Shown here: in pieces, positions 25,359 through 35,271 of the stretch
Position numbering within the stretch: the first letter of the stretch is position 1
Layout of the letters: each line of letters begins with the position of its first letter
DNA from: an uncultured Chitinophaga sp.
GTDB taxonomy: Bacteria > Bacteroidota > Bacteroidia > Chitinophagales > Chitinophagaceae
Direction of reading: 5' to 3'
Assembly: GCF_902168175.1 (NCBI RefSeq)
Contig: NZ_CABHOU010000025.1
Span: forward strand, 1 to 64,000
Length of the DNA stretch: 64,000 nucleotides
Notes under the pieces: model-generated
Told to the model about the DNA's origin: nothing
Databases searched by the model: none
What the model saw: only the letters and a program-made list of their open reading frames with translations
Translations under genes and position numbers: made by a program

Positions 25359-27488
25359 ATGAAGGTTTGTATAGCAGAAAAACCAAGCGTAGCAAAAGAT
25401 ATTGCAGAAGTACTTGGCGCCAAAACGCGCAAAGACGGGTACTATGAGGGCAATGGCTACCAGGTTACCTGGACCTTCGGGCATTTCTGCACCCTCAAAG
25501 AGCCGCACGACTACACCGAACAATGGCGTTACTGGCGGCTGGAAGACCTGCCCATGATACCTCCCAGCTTCGGTATTAAACTCATCGACAACAAAGGCGT
25601 AGAGAAACAGTTCAAGATTATCGAAACACTGGTAACCGGCAGCGAGGAGGTGATAAACTGTGGTGATGCCGGCCAGGAAGGAGAACTGATTCAGCGCTGG
25701 GTGTTGCTGAAAGCCAAATGCGTGGCGCCCGTAAAACGGTTGTGGATTTCTTCGCTTACGGAGCAGGCCATCAGAGAGGGATTCAATAAACTCAAAGACG
25801 CCGACCAGTATAACAACCTGTACGCTGCCGGCAGCGCCCGCGCCATCGGCGACTGGCTGCTGGGCATGAACGCTACACGCCTGTTTACGAAAAAGTTCGC
25901 GGTAGGCAAAGTAACCTTGTCGATCGGTCGCGTACAAACCCCTACCCTGGCCATGATCGTAGCCAGGCAAAAGGAGATAAACGCGTTCCTTTCTGAAGAA
26001 TACTGGGAGCTAAAAACCATTTACCGCGAAACGGAATTCACCGCCACCATCGAGCGGCTGAAGAACGTGGAGAAAGCGAACAAAGGGCTGGAGTACTTAA
26101 AAGAACATCCTTTTGAAATTACCTCATTCGAAAAGAAAGAGGGTAAAGAGGGTAATCCCCGGCTGTTTGACCTTACCTCGCTGCAGGTAGAGGCCAACAA
26201 AAAATTCGCTTTCACCGCCGATGATACACTGAAACTTGTGCAGAACCTTTACGAAAAGAAGCTGGTCACCTATCCCAGGGTAGATACCACTTACCTTTCG
26301 GAAGACCTGCATCCTAAGGTAGAAGGCATCATGCGTGATCTTACGCCATATGCCGCCCTTACCGCTCCTATTCTCGCCAAACCCATCCCCAAACTCAAAT
26401 CGGTGTTTGACGATAAAAAGGTAACGGATCACCATGCCATCATTCCTACTGGTGTATATCCCGGAGGCATTCCGGTGGAGGAGAAACGTATCTACGACCT
26501 TATTGCCCGCCGTTTCATAGCGGCCTTTTACCCGGAGTGTAAAATATCTAATACTACGGTACTGGGTAAGGTAGGCCAGGTAGAGTTTAAAGCGACCGGT
26601 AAACAGATACTGGAGCCTGGCTGGAAGGAGGTATATGCGAACGATGTAAAGGACAAAAAAGACGGTGAAGAAGATGAAGAGAAAGTACTTCCTTTATTCG
26701 TTGTAGGCGAAAGTGGCCCGCATACACCGCGTGTGCATATGGGCAAAACCACGCCTCCCAAACCTTTTACAGAAGCAACGTTGCTGCGCGCCATGGAAAC
26801 CGCCGGCAAGCAGGTGGACGATGAAGAAATGCGCGAGTTGTTAAAAGACAACGGCATCGGCCGGCCCTCTACCCGCGCTAACATCATCGAAACCCTGTTC
26901 CGCAGGAAGTACATCGAAAAACGGAAAAAGAACATCTTCGCCACTCAAACCGGCATGGACCTTATAGATACCATACAATCAGAACTTCTTAAAAGCCCCG
27001 AGCTTACAGGTGTGTGGGAACGTAAACTGCGGCTCATCGAAAAAGGCGAATACCAGATGGAAATCTTTAAGCAGGAACTCATCACAATGGTTATCGATTT
27101 AACCCGCGAAGTGAAAACCAGCGCCTACAAAGCGATTACCGTTACTACCGCGCCGCCACTGCCAGAGAAAAAGGAAGAAAAACCAAAGAAGGAATCCAAA
27201 CCTAAAGAGCCGAAGAAAACTGTAGCGATAGAAGAAATGAACTGTCCGAAGTGTAAGTCGCACCCGTTGAAGAAAGGGAACACAGCATACGGTTGCGCTA
27301 ATTTCTCGGTATGCGGGTTTAAACTACCGTTCGAAGTTTTGGGCAAAAAACTCAGTGAAAAACAGGTGGCTGATCTGGTACTGAAGGGCAAAACAACACA
27401 GATTAAGGGGTTGGTGGTGCCGGGCAGAGAAGCTCCTGTGGACGGCAAGCTGGTATTGAACGCAGACTTTGTGGTTGGGCTGGAGTAA
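25359..27488 (+). CDS. topB: DNA topoisomerase III (type IA)
   Basis: 709 residues. Toprim domain at the N-terminus (MKVCIAEKPSVAKDIAEVLG, acidic CGDAGQEGE at 101-109). The type IA core has SIGRVQTPTL and the active-site motif LVTYPRVDTTYLSEDL with catalytic Tyr305. One C-terminal four-Cys zinc ribbon follows (NCPKCKS ... YGCANFSVCGF), after a Lys/Pro-rich linker (~590-630). It decatenates DNA and resolves recombination or replication intermediates. Its TAA abuts the stop of the convergent gene inside the palindrome GGAGTAATTACTCC (27482-27495). Confidence 0.95.
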   Translation: MKVCIAEKPSVAKDIAEVLGAKTRKDGYYEGNGYQVTWTFGHFCTLKEPHDYTEQWRYWRLEDLPMIPPSFGIKLIDNKGVEKQFKIIETLVTGSEEVINCGDAGQEGELIQRWVLLKAKCVAPVKRLWISSLTEQAIREGFNKLKDADQYNNLYAAGSARAIGDWLLGMNATRLFTKKFAVGKVTLSIGRVQTPTLAMIVARQKEINAFLSEEYWELKTIYRETEFTATIERLKNVEKANKGLEYLKEHPFEITSFEKKEGKEGNPRLFDLTSLQVEANKKFAFTADDTLKLVQNLYEKKLVTYPRVDTTYLSEDLHPKVEGIMRDLTPYAALTAPILAKPIPKLKSVFDDKKVTDHHAIIPTGVYPGGIPVEEKRIYDLIARRFIAAFYPECKISNTTVLGKVGQVEFKATGKQILEPGWKEVYANDVKDKKDGEEDEEKVLPLFVVGESGPHTPRVHMGKTTPPKPFTEATLLRAMETAGKQVDDEEMRELLKDNGIGRPSTRANIIETLFRRKYIEKRKKNIFATQTGMDLIDTIQSELLKSPELTGVWERKLRLIEKGEYQMEIFKQELITMVIDLTREVKTSAYKAITVTTAPPLPEKKEEKPKKESKPKEPKKTVAIEEMNCPKCKSHPLKKGNTAYGCANFSVCGFKLPFEVLGKKLSEKQVADLVLKGKTTQIKGLVVPGREAPVDGKLVLNADFVVGLE

Positions 27489-27890
27489 TTACTCCGGCCG
27501 CGAAAGGCGTTTTAGTTTTTCGGTTAGCTCCAACGCGCGCGACACTTTTACATCAATCTGCATTGCCCGCAGCTTCTCTTTGCTTTCATCGTCGAGCGTT
27601 GGATTAGCCAAAAGCCCTTCCAGATCGATCATGGCAATTAACCTCGTTCTTTCTAAGGCCCGTTCTTTCCGATACCGTTTAAATTCCTGGATTACAATAT
27701 TGCTTAACCATGATAATGATATCATGAACGGTGGTACAAATACTATTAAGTATGTTTTGAGTGCGAAAGTATCAGGCAGTTTTTCAAGGGCGAATAACCA
27801 GATCATTCCTCCCCCGGCATTTATAAGTTGTTTTCTATCAAAATGGGCATCAACAACAATCGGATCTAAATGGTTAACCTTTTCCTCCAA
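27489..27890 (-). CDS. Downstream part of a split membrane/coiled-coil protein gene
   Basis: 133 residues if read from the TTG at 27890; there is no ATG until residue 29. One or two hydrophobic segments (FALKTYLIVFVPPFMISLSW) are followed by a charged helical tail (EFKRYRKERALERTRLIAMI, EKLRAMQIDVKVSRALEL). It is in the same frame as the upstream 73-residue ORF and separated from it only by TAA-AAG-CCA. The two are therefore most simply one gene interrupted by a stop, or a coupled pair using reinitiation at TTG. No family recognised. Confidence 0.5.
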   Translation of the reverse strand: MEEKVNHLDPIVVDAHFDRKQLINAGGGMIWLFALEKLPDTFALKTYLIVFVPPFMISLSWLSNIVIQEFKRYRKERALERTRLIAMIDLEGLLANPTLDDESKEKLRAMQIDVKVSRALELTEKLKRLSRPE

Positions 27891-27896
27891 TGGCTT

Positions 27897-28118
27897 TTAT
27901 TTTAGTTTACTCCACACTTCTAAAAAATGTCTTATTTCTTCGCGGCTGTGGCGGTATGGCGACAGCTTAGCCGTATCTCCATCCGGACTTTGTATAACTA
28001 TCGTATCAGCATCGGAAAACCACCATTTTACAAAGTCAATTATATTCAGAACAATCGGAATGAGAAACAAGCATCCCGCGATGATCAATAGAATAATTTC
28101 CAGAGGTTTTATTGCCAT
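27897..28118 (-). CDS. Upstream part of the split membrane protein gene
   Basis: 73 residues beginning MAIKPLEIILLIIAGCLFLI, a strong membrane helix, followed by a soluble stretch (DADTIVIQSPDGDTAKLSPY) and ending EVWSKLK-stop. The stop TAA differs by one base from AAA (Lys), and the frame continues KPLEEKVNH into the next ORF. Antisense frames over this region on the plus strand are open for 242 codons but have no recognisable content. Confidence 0.55.
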   Translation of the reverse strand: MAIKPLEIILLIIAGCLFLIPIVLNIIDFVKWWFSDADTIVIQSPDGDTAKLSPYRHSREEIRHFLEVWSKLK

Positions 28119-28289
28119 AACATTTCATTTACTCCCCGAAAATAATTCATTCTTTTATAGACATATCTTCTCTTCCTCACTTTTTTCCTCAAACTGAGAA
28201 ATTGTCAGTTTCACTTAAGGTTGGCTCGAATTTTTTGGTTTAATCAACTACATTTTTTTTATGTTTACAAACACTTAAACCATCCGTTA

Positions 28290-28871
28290 TTGTCCACAGC
28301 CGTAGCAAATATCAATACCGACCTGTTACAGAGGGTGTCCCGGGGAGATGAGCAGGCGTTTCGCGAATTGTTTCATGCATGGTCGGACCCATTGCATGCT
28401 TACATCTGTCGCCTTACCCACTCAAACGAGCTGGCGGAAGAGATCGTGCAGGACATTTTCCTGCAAATCTGGACCACACGCGAAACCCTGGCTTCCGTAC
28501 GTAACTTCCCCCCATACCTGTTTGTTATTTCGCGTAACCACGCCCTTAATGCGCTTAAAAAAGCGCTCCGTGAAAAGAAACGACAGCAGGCCTGGGAAGC
28601 GGTGAATACGCAGGAATGGGACGACAACACCAACCTCGAACCGCAACTGGGGCTCATCGAAACGGCTATTTCACAGCTTCCGCCACAACAGCAAAAGGTT
28701 TGGATACTTTGCCGCCGACAGGGCAAAAAGTACCAGGAAGTGGCGGAAGAAATGCGTATCTCCCGCGAAACGGTGAAAAAATACCTGCAATATGCCAACC
28801 AGTCTATTATGGAATACGTAGCCGCCCGTACCGATGCCTGCCTGCTTTTCCTTCTCTTTTTCCTTTCCTGA
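28290..28871 (+). CDS. ECF RNA polymerase sigma factor of a PUL
   Basis: About 193 residues from TTG 28290 (LSTAVANINTDLLQRVSRGD). The frame has no ATG, and the longer TTG at 28221 gives an unlikely N-terminus. Region 2 is visible (DEQAFRELFHAW ... AEEIVQDIFLQIWTTRE) and region 4 (AISQLPPQQQKVWILCRRQG, SRETVKKYLQYA). The C-terminus is a short hydrophobic tail (ACLLFLLFFLS), seen in many Chitinophagaceae PUL sigmas. It is followed by its FecR-type anti-sigma and an STN-SusC, so it should direct transcription of this locus. TATGTTTA (28260-28267) is a near-consensus -7. Confidence 0.88.
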   Translation: MSTAVANINTDLLQRVSRGDEQAFRELFHAWSDPLHAYICRLTHSNELAEEIVQDIFLQIWTTRETLASVRNFPPYLFVISRNHALNALKKALREKKRQQAWEAVNTQEWDDNTNLEPQLGLIETAISQLPPQQQKVWILCRRQGKKYQEVAEEMRISRETVKKYLQYANQSIMEYVAARTDACLLFLLFFLS

Positions 28872-28939
28872 AAAAAAGTTCATCCCGGTAGCCCCTTTTG
28901 ATTTTTTTTGTTGTTCCTTATACGATAACGCATTTTATC

Positions 28940-30109
28940 ATGCCAATACCTGAAAACAGACTTTCACATCTTTTCGATCGCTGGGTACACCAGCAGGCAA
29001 CGCCAGCGGAACACGACGAGCTGATGGCACTGCTGGACACACCCGATGCGGAAGCCCAACTGGAGCCGCATATGAAGGAGGTATGGCATAAAATGCAGGC
29101 AAAACAGGCTTACACACCAGACGAAAAAGACCGGATCGTAAACCACATACTGGATGGCCGCCCTGGTGTACAAGCTACACCTATACGTAACATAAACCGC
29201 TACTGGTGGGCAGCCGCTGCGGTATTAGTGCTGGCAGCCGCGGGCATTGGGTATTTCACAATGCTTACGCGCCCGGGAACGTCTTCGGTGGCTATTACTT
29301 CAGCTCCGGATGTAGCACCGGGCAGGCAGGGCGCTATTCTTACCCTCGCCAACGGACAAACCATCGTACTCGATTCACTCAATAATGGTGTAATCGCTAA
29401 CCAGAACGGTACACAGGTAAGCCTTAATAATGGTCAACTGAACTACGACGCGGCGCAGGCGGGCGAAGTATTGTATAATACCATCACCACACCCCGGGGC
29501 CGGATGTTCCAACTGGCATTGCCCGATGGTTCGCTCGTATGGCTGAATGCTGCCTCTTCCCTCCGTTTCCCGACCGCTTTTAGCAGTAAACAACGGCTGG
29601 TGGAGGTGACTGGCGAGGCCTATTTCGAAGTGGCGCAGAACATATCGCAGCCTTTTATTGTAAAGATCAGCGAGGGCATGCAGGTGGAGGTAATGGGCAC
29701 CCGCTTTAACGTGAATGCTTATGCGGACGAAGCAGCCATTACAACCACCCTGCTCGATGGCGGTGTGAACATTAATAACGGCGGCCTGCGTAAAACGCTC
29801 AAACCGGGCCAGCAGGCGAGTGTTAAAGGCAATGACGTAAAAATATCCAACGATGTAGATACCGACCTCGCAGTGGCCTGGAAAAATGGCTTTATCAGCT
29901 TCCAGGGCGCGGGCCTGCAGGACGTAATGCGCAAAGTGGCCCGATGGTACGACCTGCAAGTGGTGTACGAAGGTAAAATCCCCGAAACCGAGTTTGATGG
30001 CGACCTTCCAAAGAATCTAAAACTATCACAAGTAATAAAGATATTAACCAAAGTCGAAGTGAAATTCAGGATAGAAGAAGGGAACAAGCTGATTGTACTC
30101 CCGGAATAA
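28940..30109 (+). CDS. FecR-family anti-sigma factor
   Basis: 389 residues from ATG 28940. There is a cytoplasmic N-terminal part (~1-85), one TM helix (YWWAAAAVLVLAAAGIGYF) and the periplasmic FecR domain (TPRGRMFQLALPDGSLVWLN, SLRFPTAFSSKQRLVEVTGE, ACYF-like AYFEVAQN). A C-terminal DUF4974 domain follows (ISFQGAGLQDVMRKVARWYD). It holds the ECF sigma until the STN domain of the SusC signals ligand binding. A 277-nt gap with two hairpins separates it from susC. Confidence 0.92.
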   Translation: MPIPENRLSHLFDRWVHQQATPAEHDELMALLDTPDAEAQLEPHMKEVWHKMQAKQAYTPDEKDRIVNHILDGRPGVQATPIRNINRYWWAAAAVLVLAAAGIGYFTMLTRPGTSSVAITSAPDVAPGRQGAILTLANGQTIVLDSLNNGVIANQNGTQVSLNNGQLNYDAAQAGEVLYNTITTPRGRMFQLALPDGSLVWLNAASSLRFPTAFSSKQRLVEVTGEAYFEVAQNISQPFIVKISEGMQVEVMGTRFNVNAYADEAAITTTLLDGGVNINNGGLRKTLKPGQQASVKGNDVKISNDVDTDLAVAWKNGFISFQGAGLQDVMRKVARWYDLQVVYEGKIPETEFDGDLPKNLKLSQVIKILTKVEVKFRIEEGNKLIVLPE

Positions 30110-30169
30110 TAAAATACGCAGATTAATACAAGAAGACAGGCTGTTCCATATTTGTGATTTCAACCAAGG

Positions 30170-30303
30170 CCCGCTATGGTAGCGGGAGAAGAATAATATT
30201 GTCTAAACGTTTATGTTATCTATGTTCCATTTATTTGATCGCAAAGTAAACAAGTAAAATTGCCGGAAAAACAAGAACGGGGAAGTGTTTGCAGCACTTC
30301 CCC
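30170..30303 (+). promoter_or_regulatory. Two hairpins in the leader of the STN-type susC
   Basis: CCCGCTA-TGG-TAGCGGG (30170-30186) and GGGGAAGTG/CACTTCCCC (30279-30287 / 30295-30303, 7-nt loop). Neither has a good T-run, so they are more likely leader structures or partial attenuators than full terminators. No clear promoter was seen in 30110-30386. Confidence 0.45.
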
Positions 30304-30386
30304 GGGAACGGTCTTTTGGCTAATCACGCAAAAAAAGTCTTCCAGGACGATTTCTCATTTAATTAACCTTAAACCATTACAAAAGT

Positions 30387-33300
30387 ATGAAGTTTTACAC
30401 TTTTTGTAAGCAGGCTTTCTATGCCCATATAAAAGCGGCATGGCCAACAACCAGATCTGAATTATTTAAAGCTCCGGAAGTGCCAACAGCACTCATGTCG
30501 GAATTACTACGACCGCACAACCGGCGCTACAAAACATTGCTGAGAACAATGAAACTGATCACGCTTATCCTTTTTACTGCCTGCATGCACGTGAGCGCCA
30601 AAAGCTGGTCGCAGAACGTTACCTTTTCAGGCAACGACGTACCGCTGAGCAAGGTTTTCGGCGCCGTCAAGCGACAAACGGGTTTTGTTTTTTTCTATAA
30701 CAAAACCATGCTCCGCGAAAAAAGCAACGTCACCGTTAAAGCGGTTAATCAACCCATGGAAGCATTCCTGGAAAACGTGCTCGACGAACAGGGGCTCGAC
30801 TACAGCATTGAAGATAAGGTGATCGTCATAACACGCAAACCATTGGATGGCGGCGAAAGCAGTCTGCCACCTGTAACCATCACCGGCCGTATTACCGACG
30901 ATGAAGGTAACCCGCTGCCCGGCGTGTCTATCAAAGTAAAAGGTACTACCAAAGGAGCTACCACTAATTCTGATGGCATATACAGCATTGCTAACATTCC
31001 CGACAATAGTGTACTCGAAATTTCCTATATCGGTTTCTTCAGCCAGGAGGTGGCAGTAAAAGGACAAAGCGCTATTAACCTGCAACTTAAGCCAGCCAGT
31101 AAAGATATTGAAGGCGTAACCGTAGTCGGTTATTCTACCAAAAACGTAAAATATTTGTCCAGCGCGGTAAGTACTGTGTCCGGCGATCAATTAAGGGATG
31201 TTACTTCCAACAACGTATCCAGCCTGCTGCAGGGTAAAGCAGCTGGTGTTGTAGTATCGGGCAACTCCGGCGACCCTACCACCGGCGCGGCCATACAGGT
31301 AAGGGGCCAAAGTACCATAAGCGCTACCAGCGGACCGTTGATTGTCGTAGATGGCAATATCGGCGGCACCTATAATCCTTCTGACGTGGCCTCTGTTACC
31401 ATACTCAAAGATGCCGCAGCTACCGGCCTCTATGGCTCCAGGGCCGCTAATGGCGTAATCATCATCACTACGAAACAGGGTAAGGCAGGCAAAACTAAAA
31501 TCGAGATCAATGCGGTTACTGGTTTTAATAAAGCGACAAATGGCAATTTTAAGCTGATGAATTCGCAACAGCTATACGACTACCAAACCAGCTTTACTAC
31601 CCGTAACGATTCGGTACTGAAAACGAATACCGACTGGTTCGATCTTGCCACCCGCAATGCCTTCACGCAGAACTATACGATTTCTGCCAGCGGCGGATCT
31701 GAAAAAACACAGTTTTACACCTCTGCCAACTTTTATAAGGAAGAAGGCACCTTACTCGATAACAGCAGAACAAACTATAACTTCCGCGCTAACATCGAAC
31801 ATAAGTTAAGTGATAAGGTGAAGATGAACGTTTTGCTGAACGGCATCTTTTCTAAACTATACAACCACCATAGTGGCACCTTGTACGGCGCGTATACTAA
31901 CCTGCCATGGGATAACCCGTACAACAGCAATGGAACAGTGAGGTTCCCCGGTGCAGGCGGCTGGCTGGGCAGGGAGCAGCATAACTTTCTGTACTCACTG
32001 CAATACAACCAGAGTAACGCCCGCAATTTCGATATGAACGGCGACCTGAACCTGGAGTATGCAGTAACGAAACACATTACCCTTTCTTCCTACAACCGTA
32101 CGTCCTTTTCGAACTATAAGGATATGGACTACTACGACCGTCGCAGCAAAGAAGGCACTGCCGACCTGGGCGCGCTGTACAGCGATATCTCCTACAATAA
32201 CATCCTGCTTACTTCTAACCGTGCCCGCTATGAGAACAACTTCGGCGATCATAACCTGTCTGTACTGGGGGTTTGGGAGGCCGAAAAGAGATTGTATGAT
32301 GTGAACAGCGTATCCGGCCGCGGTTTGCCGCAGGGCATGACTGCCATGAGTACCGCTACGGAAGTAAAAAACAATCCAACCGGCGGACGTAACGAATATA
32401 GCTTCCAGAAATGGCTGGTACAGGGCGATTATAACTTTGCCAATAAGTACTTCCTGCTGGGCTCCTTCGTACACGATATCTCTTCGAAATTCGGTAATAA
32501 CAATCCCGGCGGCAGCTTCTATCAACTGGGCGCTTCCTGGATATTAAGCAGCGAGCATTTCCTCAAAACGAACAATACCATCAGCTTCCTGAAACTGCGC
32601 GCCAGCCATGGTACTGTCGGCAATGCACCGGCAGGCGATTACCAGAGCCTTGGCCTTTACCTCTTCGACCAATCGGCCAGTTATGCCGGGCAAACGGGCT
32701 CCTACCCATCGCAGAAAGCAAATCCGGACCTTACCTGGGAAAAGATCATGGTCAATAACCTGGGTATCGATATCGGCCTCTGGAACAGGATTGATGTCAA
32801 CGTGGATGTGTACGACAAACGTGCAAAATCACTGCTGATGTCGCGCCCATTACCGCTAACCAGTGGTTATGCAAGTGTGCTGGAAAACATCGGTTCCATC
32901 AGTAACAGGGGTATAGAATTAACGCTTAACACCAAAAACCTGGTAGGCGAATTTAAGTGGGAAACCAGCTTTAACATTGCCCATAACCGCAATAAAGTAA
33001 CCAAGCTGAATGCAGGCGATAAGTTTGCCAGTCCGGGTGCTACACAGCCTGTTGGTTTAGATGAAGACATGGACAAATGGTATATGCGCATATGGGCGGG
33101 CGTTGACCCGGCCAATGGCGATCCGCTGTGGGAAAAGATCGTAACCGATGCCGATGGTAAAGAGTACTTAACTTATACTAACTCCTACAACGCCGCTACC
33201 CTGCAATACACCGGCACATCATCCGCCCCTAAATTCACCGGTGGTATGCTGAATACCTTTTCTTATAAAGGATTTACCCTGAGTGGCTTCTTCAACTTTG

Positions 33301-33722
33301 TGTATGGCAACCAGATCATGAACAACCTCCGCCAGTTCTTTGACTCCGACGGGTTATACGACAGTTACAACCAGATGGTGCTGGCCGAAGGCTGGAGCAG
33401 GTGGACCAAACCAGGCGACATTGCCACACACCCGAAACCATTACTGGGTGGCAACAAAGCCGCGAATGAACCATCTTCGAGGATCCTGGAAGACGGTAGT
33501 TACCTCCGCCTCCGTAACGTACGCCTGGCTTACGACCTGCCACAATCTGTAATACGCAGGGCTAAACTGGCCACAGCCAGGATATTCCTTAGCGGTGATA
33601 ATCTATGGACAGCTACCCATTTCTCCGGTACCGATCCTGAAACCAATTTTTCTGATGGCAACTCCAACACGAAGTATCCCATCAGCAAAAAATTCCTCTT
33701 AGGCGTAAGTATTGGATTCTAA
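30387..33722 (+). CDS. SusC/RagA TonB-linked receptor with STN signalling domain
   Basis: 1111 residues. A ~54-residue lead precedes the signal-like MKLITLILFTACMHVSA, so the start may be the internal ATG at 30549. The STN domain (~75-130) has the pattern FGAVKRQTGFVFFYN ... YSIEDKVIVI. A carboxypeptidase-regulatory fold (~150-230) follows, then the plug (VRGQSTISATSGPLIVVDGN, ILKDAAATGLYGSRAANGV) and a ~750-residue barrel. STN couples ligand binding to the FecR protein upstream, placing the locus under ECF control. Pairs with the SusD 11 nt downstream to import a glycan or peptide. Confidence 0.93.
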   Translation: MKFYTFCKQAFYAHIKAAWPTTRSELFKAPEVPTALMSELLRPHNRRYKTLLRTMKLITLILFTACMHVSAKSWSQNVTFSGNDVPLSKVFGAVKRQTGFVFFYNKTMLREKSNVTVKAVNQPMEAFLENVLDEQGLDYSIEDKVIVITRKPLDGGESSLPPVTITGRITDDEGNPLPGVSIKVKGTTKGATTNSDGIYSIANIPDNSVLEISYIGFFSQEVAVKGQSAINLQLKPASKDIEGVTVVGYSTKNVKYLSSAVSTVSGDQLRDVTSNNVSSLLQGKAAGVVVSGNSGDPTTGAAIQVRGQSTISATSGPLIVVDGNIGGTYNPSDVASVTILKDAAATGLYGSRAANGVIIITTKQGKAGKTKIEINAVTGFNKATNGNFKLMNSQQLYDYQTSFTTRNDSVLKTNTDWFDLATRNAFTQNYTISASGGSEKTQFYTSANFYKEEGTLLDNSRTNYNFRANIEHKLSDKVKMNVLLNGIFSKLYNHHSGTLYGAYTNLPWDNPYNSNGTVRFPGAGGWLGREQHNFLYSLQYNQSNARNFDMNGDLNLEYAVTKHITLSSYNRTSFSNYKDMDYYDRRSKEGTADLGALYSDISYNNILLTSNRARYENNFGDHNLSVLGVWEAEKRLYDVNSVSGRGLPQGMTAMSTATEVKNNPTGGRNEYSFQKWLVQGDYNFANKYFLLGSFVHDISSKFGNNNPGGSFYQLGASWILSSEHFLKTNNTISFLKLRASHGTVGNAPAGDYQSLGLYLFDQSASYAGQTGSYPSQKANPDLTWEKIMVNNLGIDIGLWNRIDVNVDVYDKRAKSLLMSRPLPLTSGYASVLENIGSISNRGIELTLNTKNLVGEFKWETSFNIAHNRNKVTKLNAGDKFASPGATQPVGLDEDMDKWYMRIWAGVDPANGDPLWEKIVTDADGKEYLTYTNSYNAATLQYTGTSSAPKFTGGMLNTFSYKGFTLSGFFNFVYGNQIMNNLRQFFDSDGLYDSYNQMVLAEGWSRWTKPGDIATHPKPLLGGNKAANEPSSRILEDGSYLRLRNVRLAYDLPQSVIRRAKLATARIFLSGDNLWTATHFSGTDPETNFSDGNSNTKYPISKKFLLGVSIGF

Positions 33723-33733
33723 AAACCAGCAAC

Positions 33734-35260
33734 ATGAAACTTAACCATCTTTTTACTATACTCATAGGCGGCGCGATTTTATTAAGCGCCAGCTCCTGCA
33801 AGAAATACTTTGAACCTTCTACCGCCAAATCTGAGGAAGAAGCACTGAGTAATGCAGATGATGTACAATCTGCGACCATAGGTACTTATGCGGTGCTTAA
33901 AAACCCGACGTACGTACGCAGCATTCATTTTTTATCGGAGTACCCGAGCGATAATATCGCGCAGGGGCAGGCATCTTCGGATGCACTGTCTAATGCTTAC
34001 CGTTACACGCACCTTATTGACATGAGCCATGTATACAATGTTTGGCAGCAGTCGTACTTCGTGATTAACGCTGCTAACCGCGTTATTGCTTTTGTACCCG
34101 ACGAGTCGAACACCGCCCTGCGCCAGCTGAAAGGTGAAAACCTGTACCTGCGCGCCATGATGTACTTTAACATGGCCCGCGTATTCGGCCGCCCCTACCC
34201 ACAGGGCGACGGCAGCTTTGAAGCGGTCCCCATCGTAAAGGAAGACAGCAAAGAAGAATTCCCGGCCCGGAATACCGTAAAAGAAGTATACGATTTCGTG
34301 ATCGCTGACCTGATTAAAGCTGCGGAACTGATGACGGAGAACAAGAACAACAATTTCGCCTCTAAAGAAGTAGCCTATGCATTGCTAAGCCGCGTATACC
34401 TGTATAAAGGCGATAACCAGAAGGCGATAGAGTTTGCAGATAAAGTGATCAGCTCCAACCGTTACACTTTATTGCAGGGTGGCAATTATACCAACTACTT
34501 CAAAGGAGTACCCGAAGACAATGATGAAACGATCTTCTGTATCCGTCACATAAAAACCGAAAACCGCGACTTCAGCGCTATTGGTTCTATGTACTACAGC
34601 GAAGGCGGGCAAGGGGCTACCGGTTGGGCAGAGATTTATGCTTCTGAACAATTCATAAACTTCCTCGACCTTCATCCGGGCGACCTTCGTCATAGCTTTA
34701 TTACGCCGTACACCACTACCGGTGTTATCCAATATCCTTACACCGTGCCTGTTGCCACGATACTGTACAATACTAAACTGAACCCTAAAACGCCCATGTA
34801 TTACATCAACAAATACAATAACCAGGAAGGGCTCACCAACCTCAGTTCTCCCGTGTATTTACGTTTGGCGGAAATGTACCTTATCCGTGCAGAGGCGAAT
34901 GCTAAGATCGGCGGCGCCAATTCACAGCTGGCGCTGGATGATGTAAATACCATCCGCACCCGTGCAGGACTAAGTGGCACGGCATTACACACACTGGCGA
35001 GCATACAGGCGGCTGGCAAAACTGCATTAGATATCGTACTCGAAGAAAGAAGGCTGGAGTTTGCGTTTGAAGGACACCGCACCTACGACCTGTTCCGCAA
35101 TAACAGGCCGCTGACAAGGAACTATCCAGGTACACATGCGCTGAACAACAATCCTACTACCAACATCACGCAAACCGTGCAGCCTACCGACAACAGGGTG
35201 ATCTTCTTCATCCCTAACCGCGAACGCCTCGTGAACAAAAAACTTACCCAAAACCCTTAA
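33734..35260 (+). CDS. SusD/RagB surface lipoprotein
   Basis: 508 residues with lipoprotein signal ILLSASSC-KKYFEP. Typical SusD N-terminal helix and TPR-like segments are visible (ENLYLRAMMYFNMARVFGRP, VAYALLSRVYLYKGDNQKAI), and the C-terminal signature LEERRLEFAFEGHRTYDLFR. Forms the lid of the SusC channel and binds the ligand at the cell surface. Confidence 0.93.
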   Translation: MKLNHLFTILIGGAILLSASSCKKYFEPSTAKSEEEALSNADDVQSATIGTYAVLKNPTYVRSIHFLSEYPSDNIAQGQASSDALSNAYRYTHLIDMSHVYNVWQQSYFVINAANRVIAFVPDESNTALRQLKGENLYLRAMMYFNMARVFGRPYPQGDGSFEAVPIVKEDSKEEFPARNTVKEVYDFVIADLIKAAELMTENKNNNFASKEVAYALLSRVYLYKGDNQKAIEFADKVISSNRYTLLQGGNYTNYFKGVPEDNDETIFCIRHIKTENRDFSAIGSMYYSEGGQGATGWAEIYASEQFINFLDLHPGDLRHSFITPYTTTGVIQYPYTVPVATILYNTKLNPKTPMYYINKYNNQEGLTNLSSPVYLRLAEMYLIRAEANAKIGGANSQLALDDVNTIRTRAGLSGTALHTLASIQAAGKTALDIVLEERRLEFAFEGHRTYDLFRNNRPLTRNYPGTHALNNNPTTNITQTVQPTDNRVIFFIPNRERLVNKKLTQNP

Positions 35261-35271
35261 TCCTGATCAGC

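Noticed and set aside
27469..28197. 242-codon plus-strand frame
   Set aside because: Antisense to the split membrane gene and overlapping the topB end; no recognisable domain, no good start.
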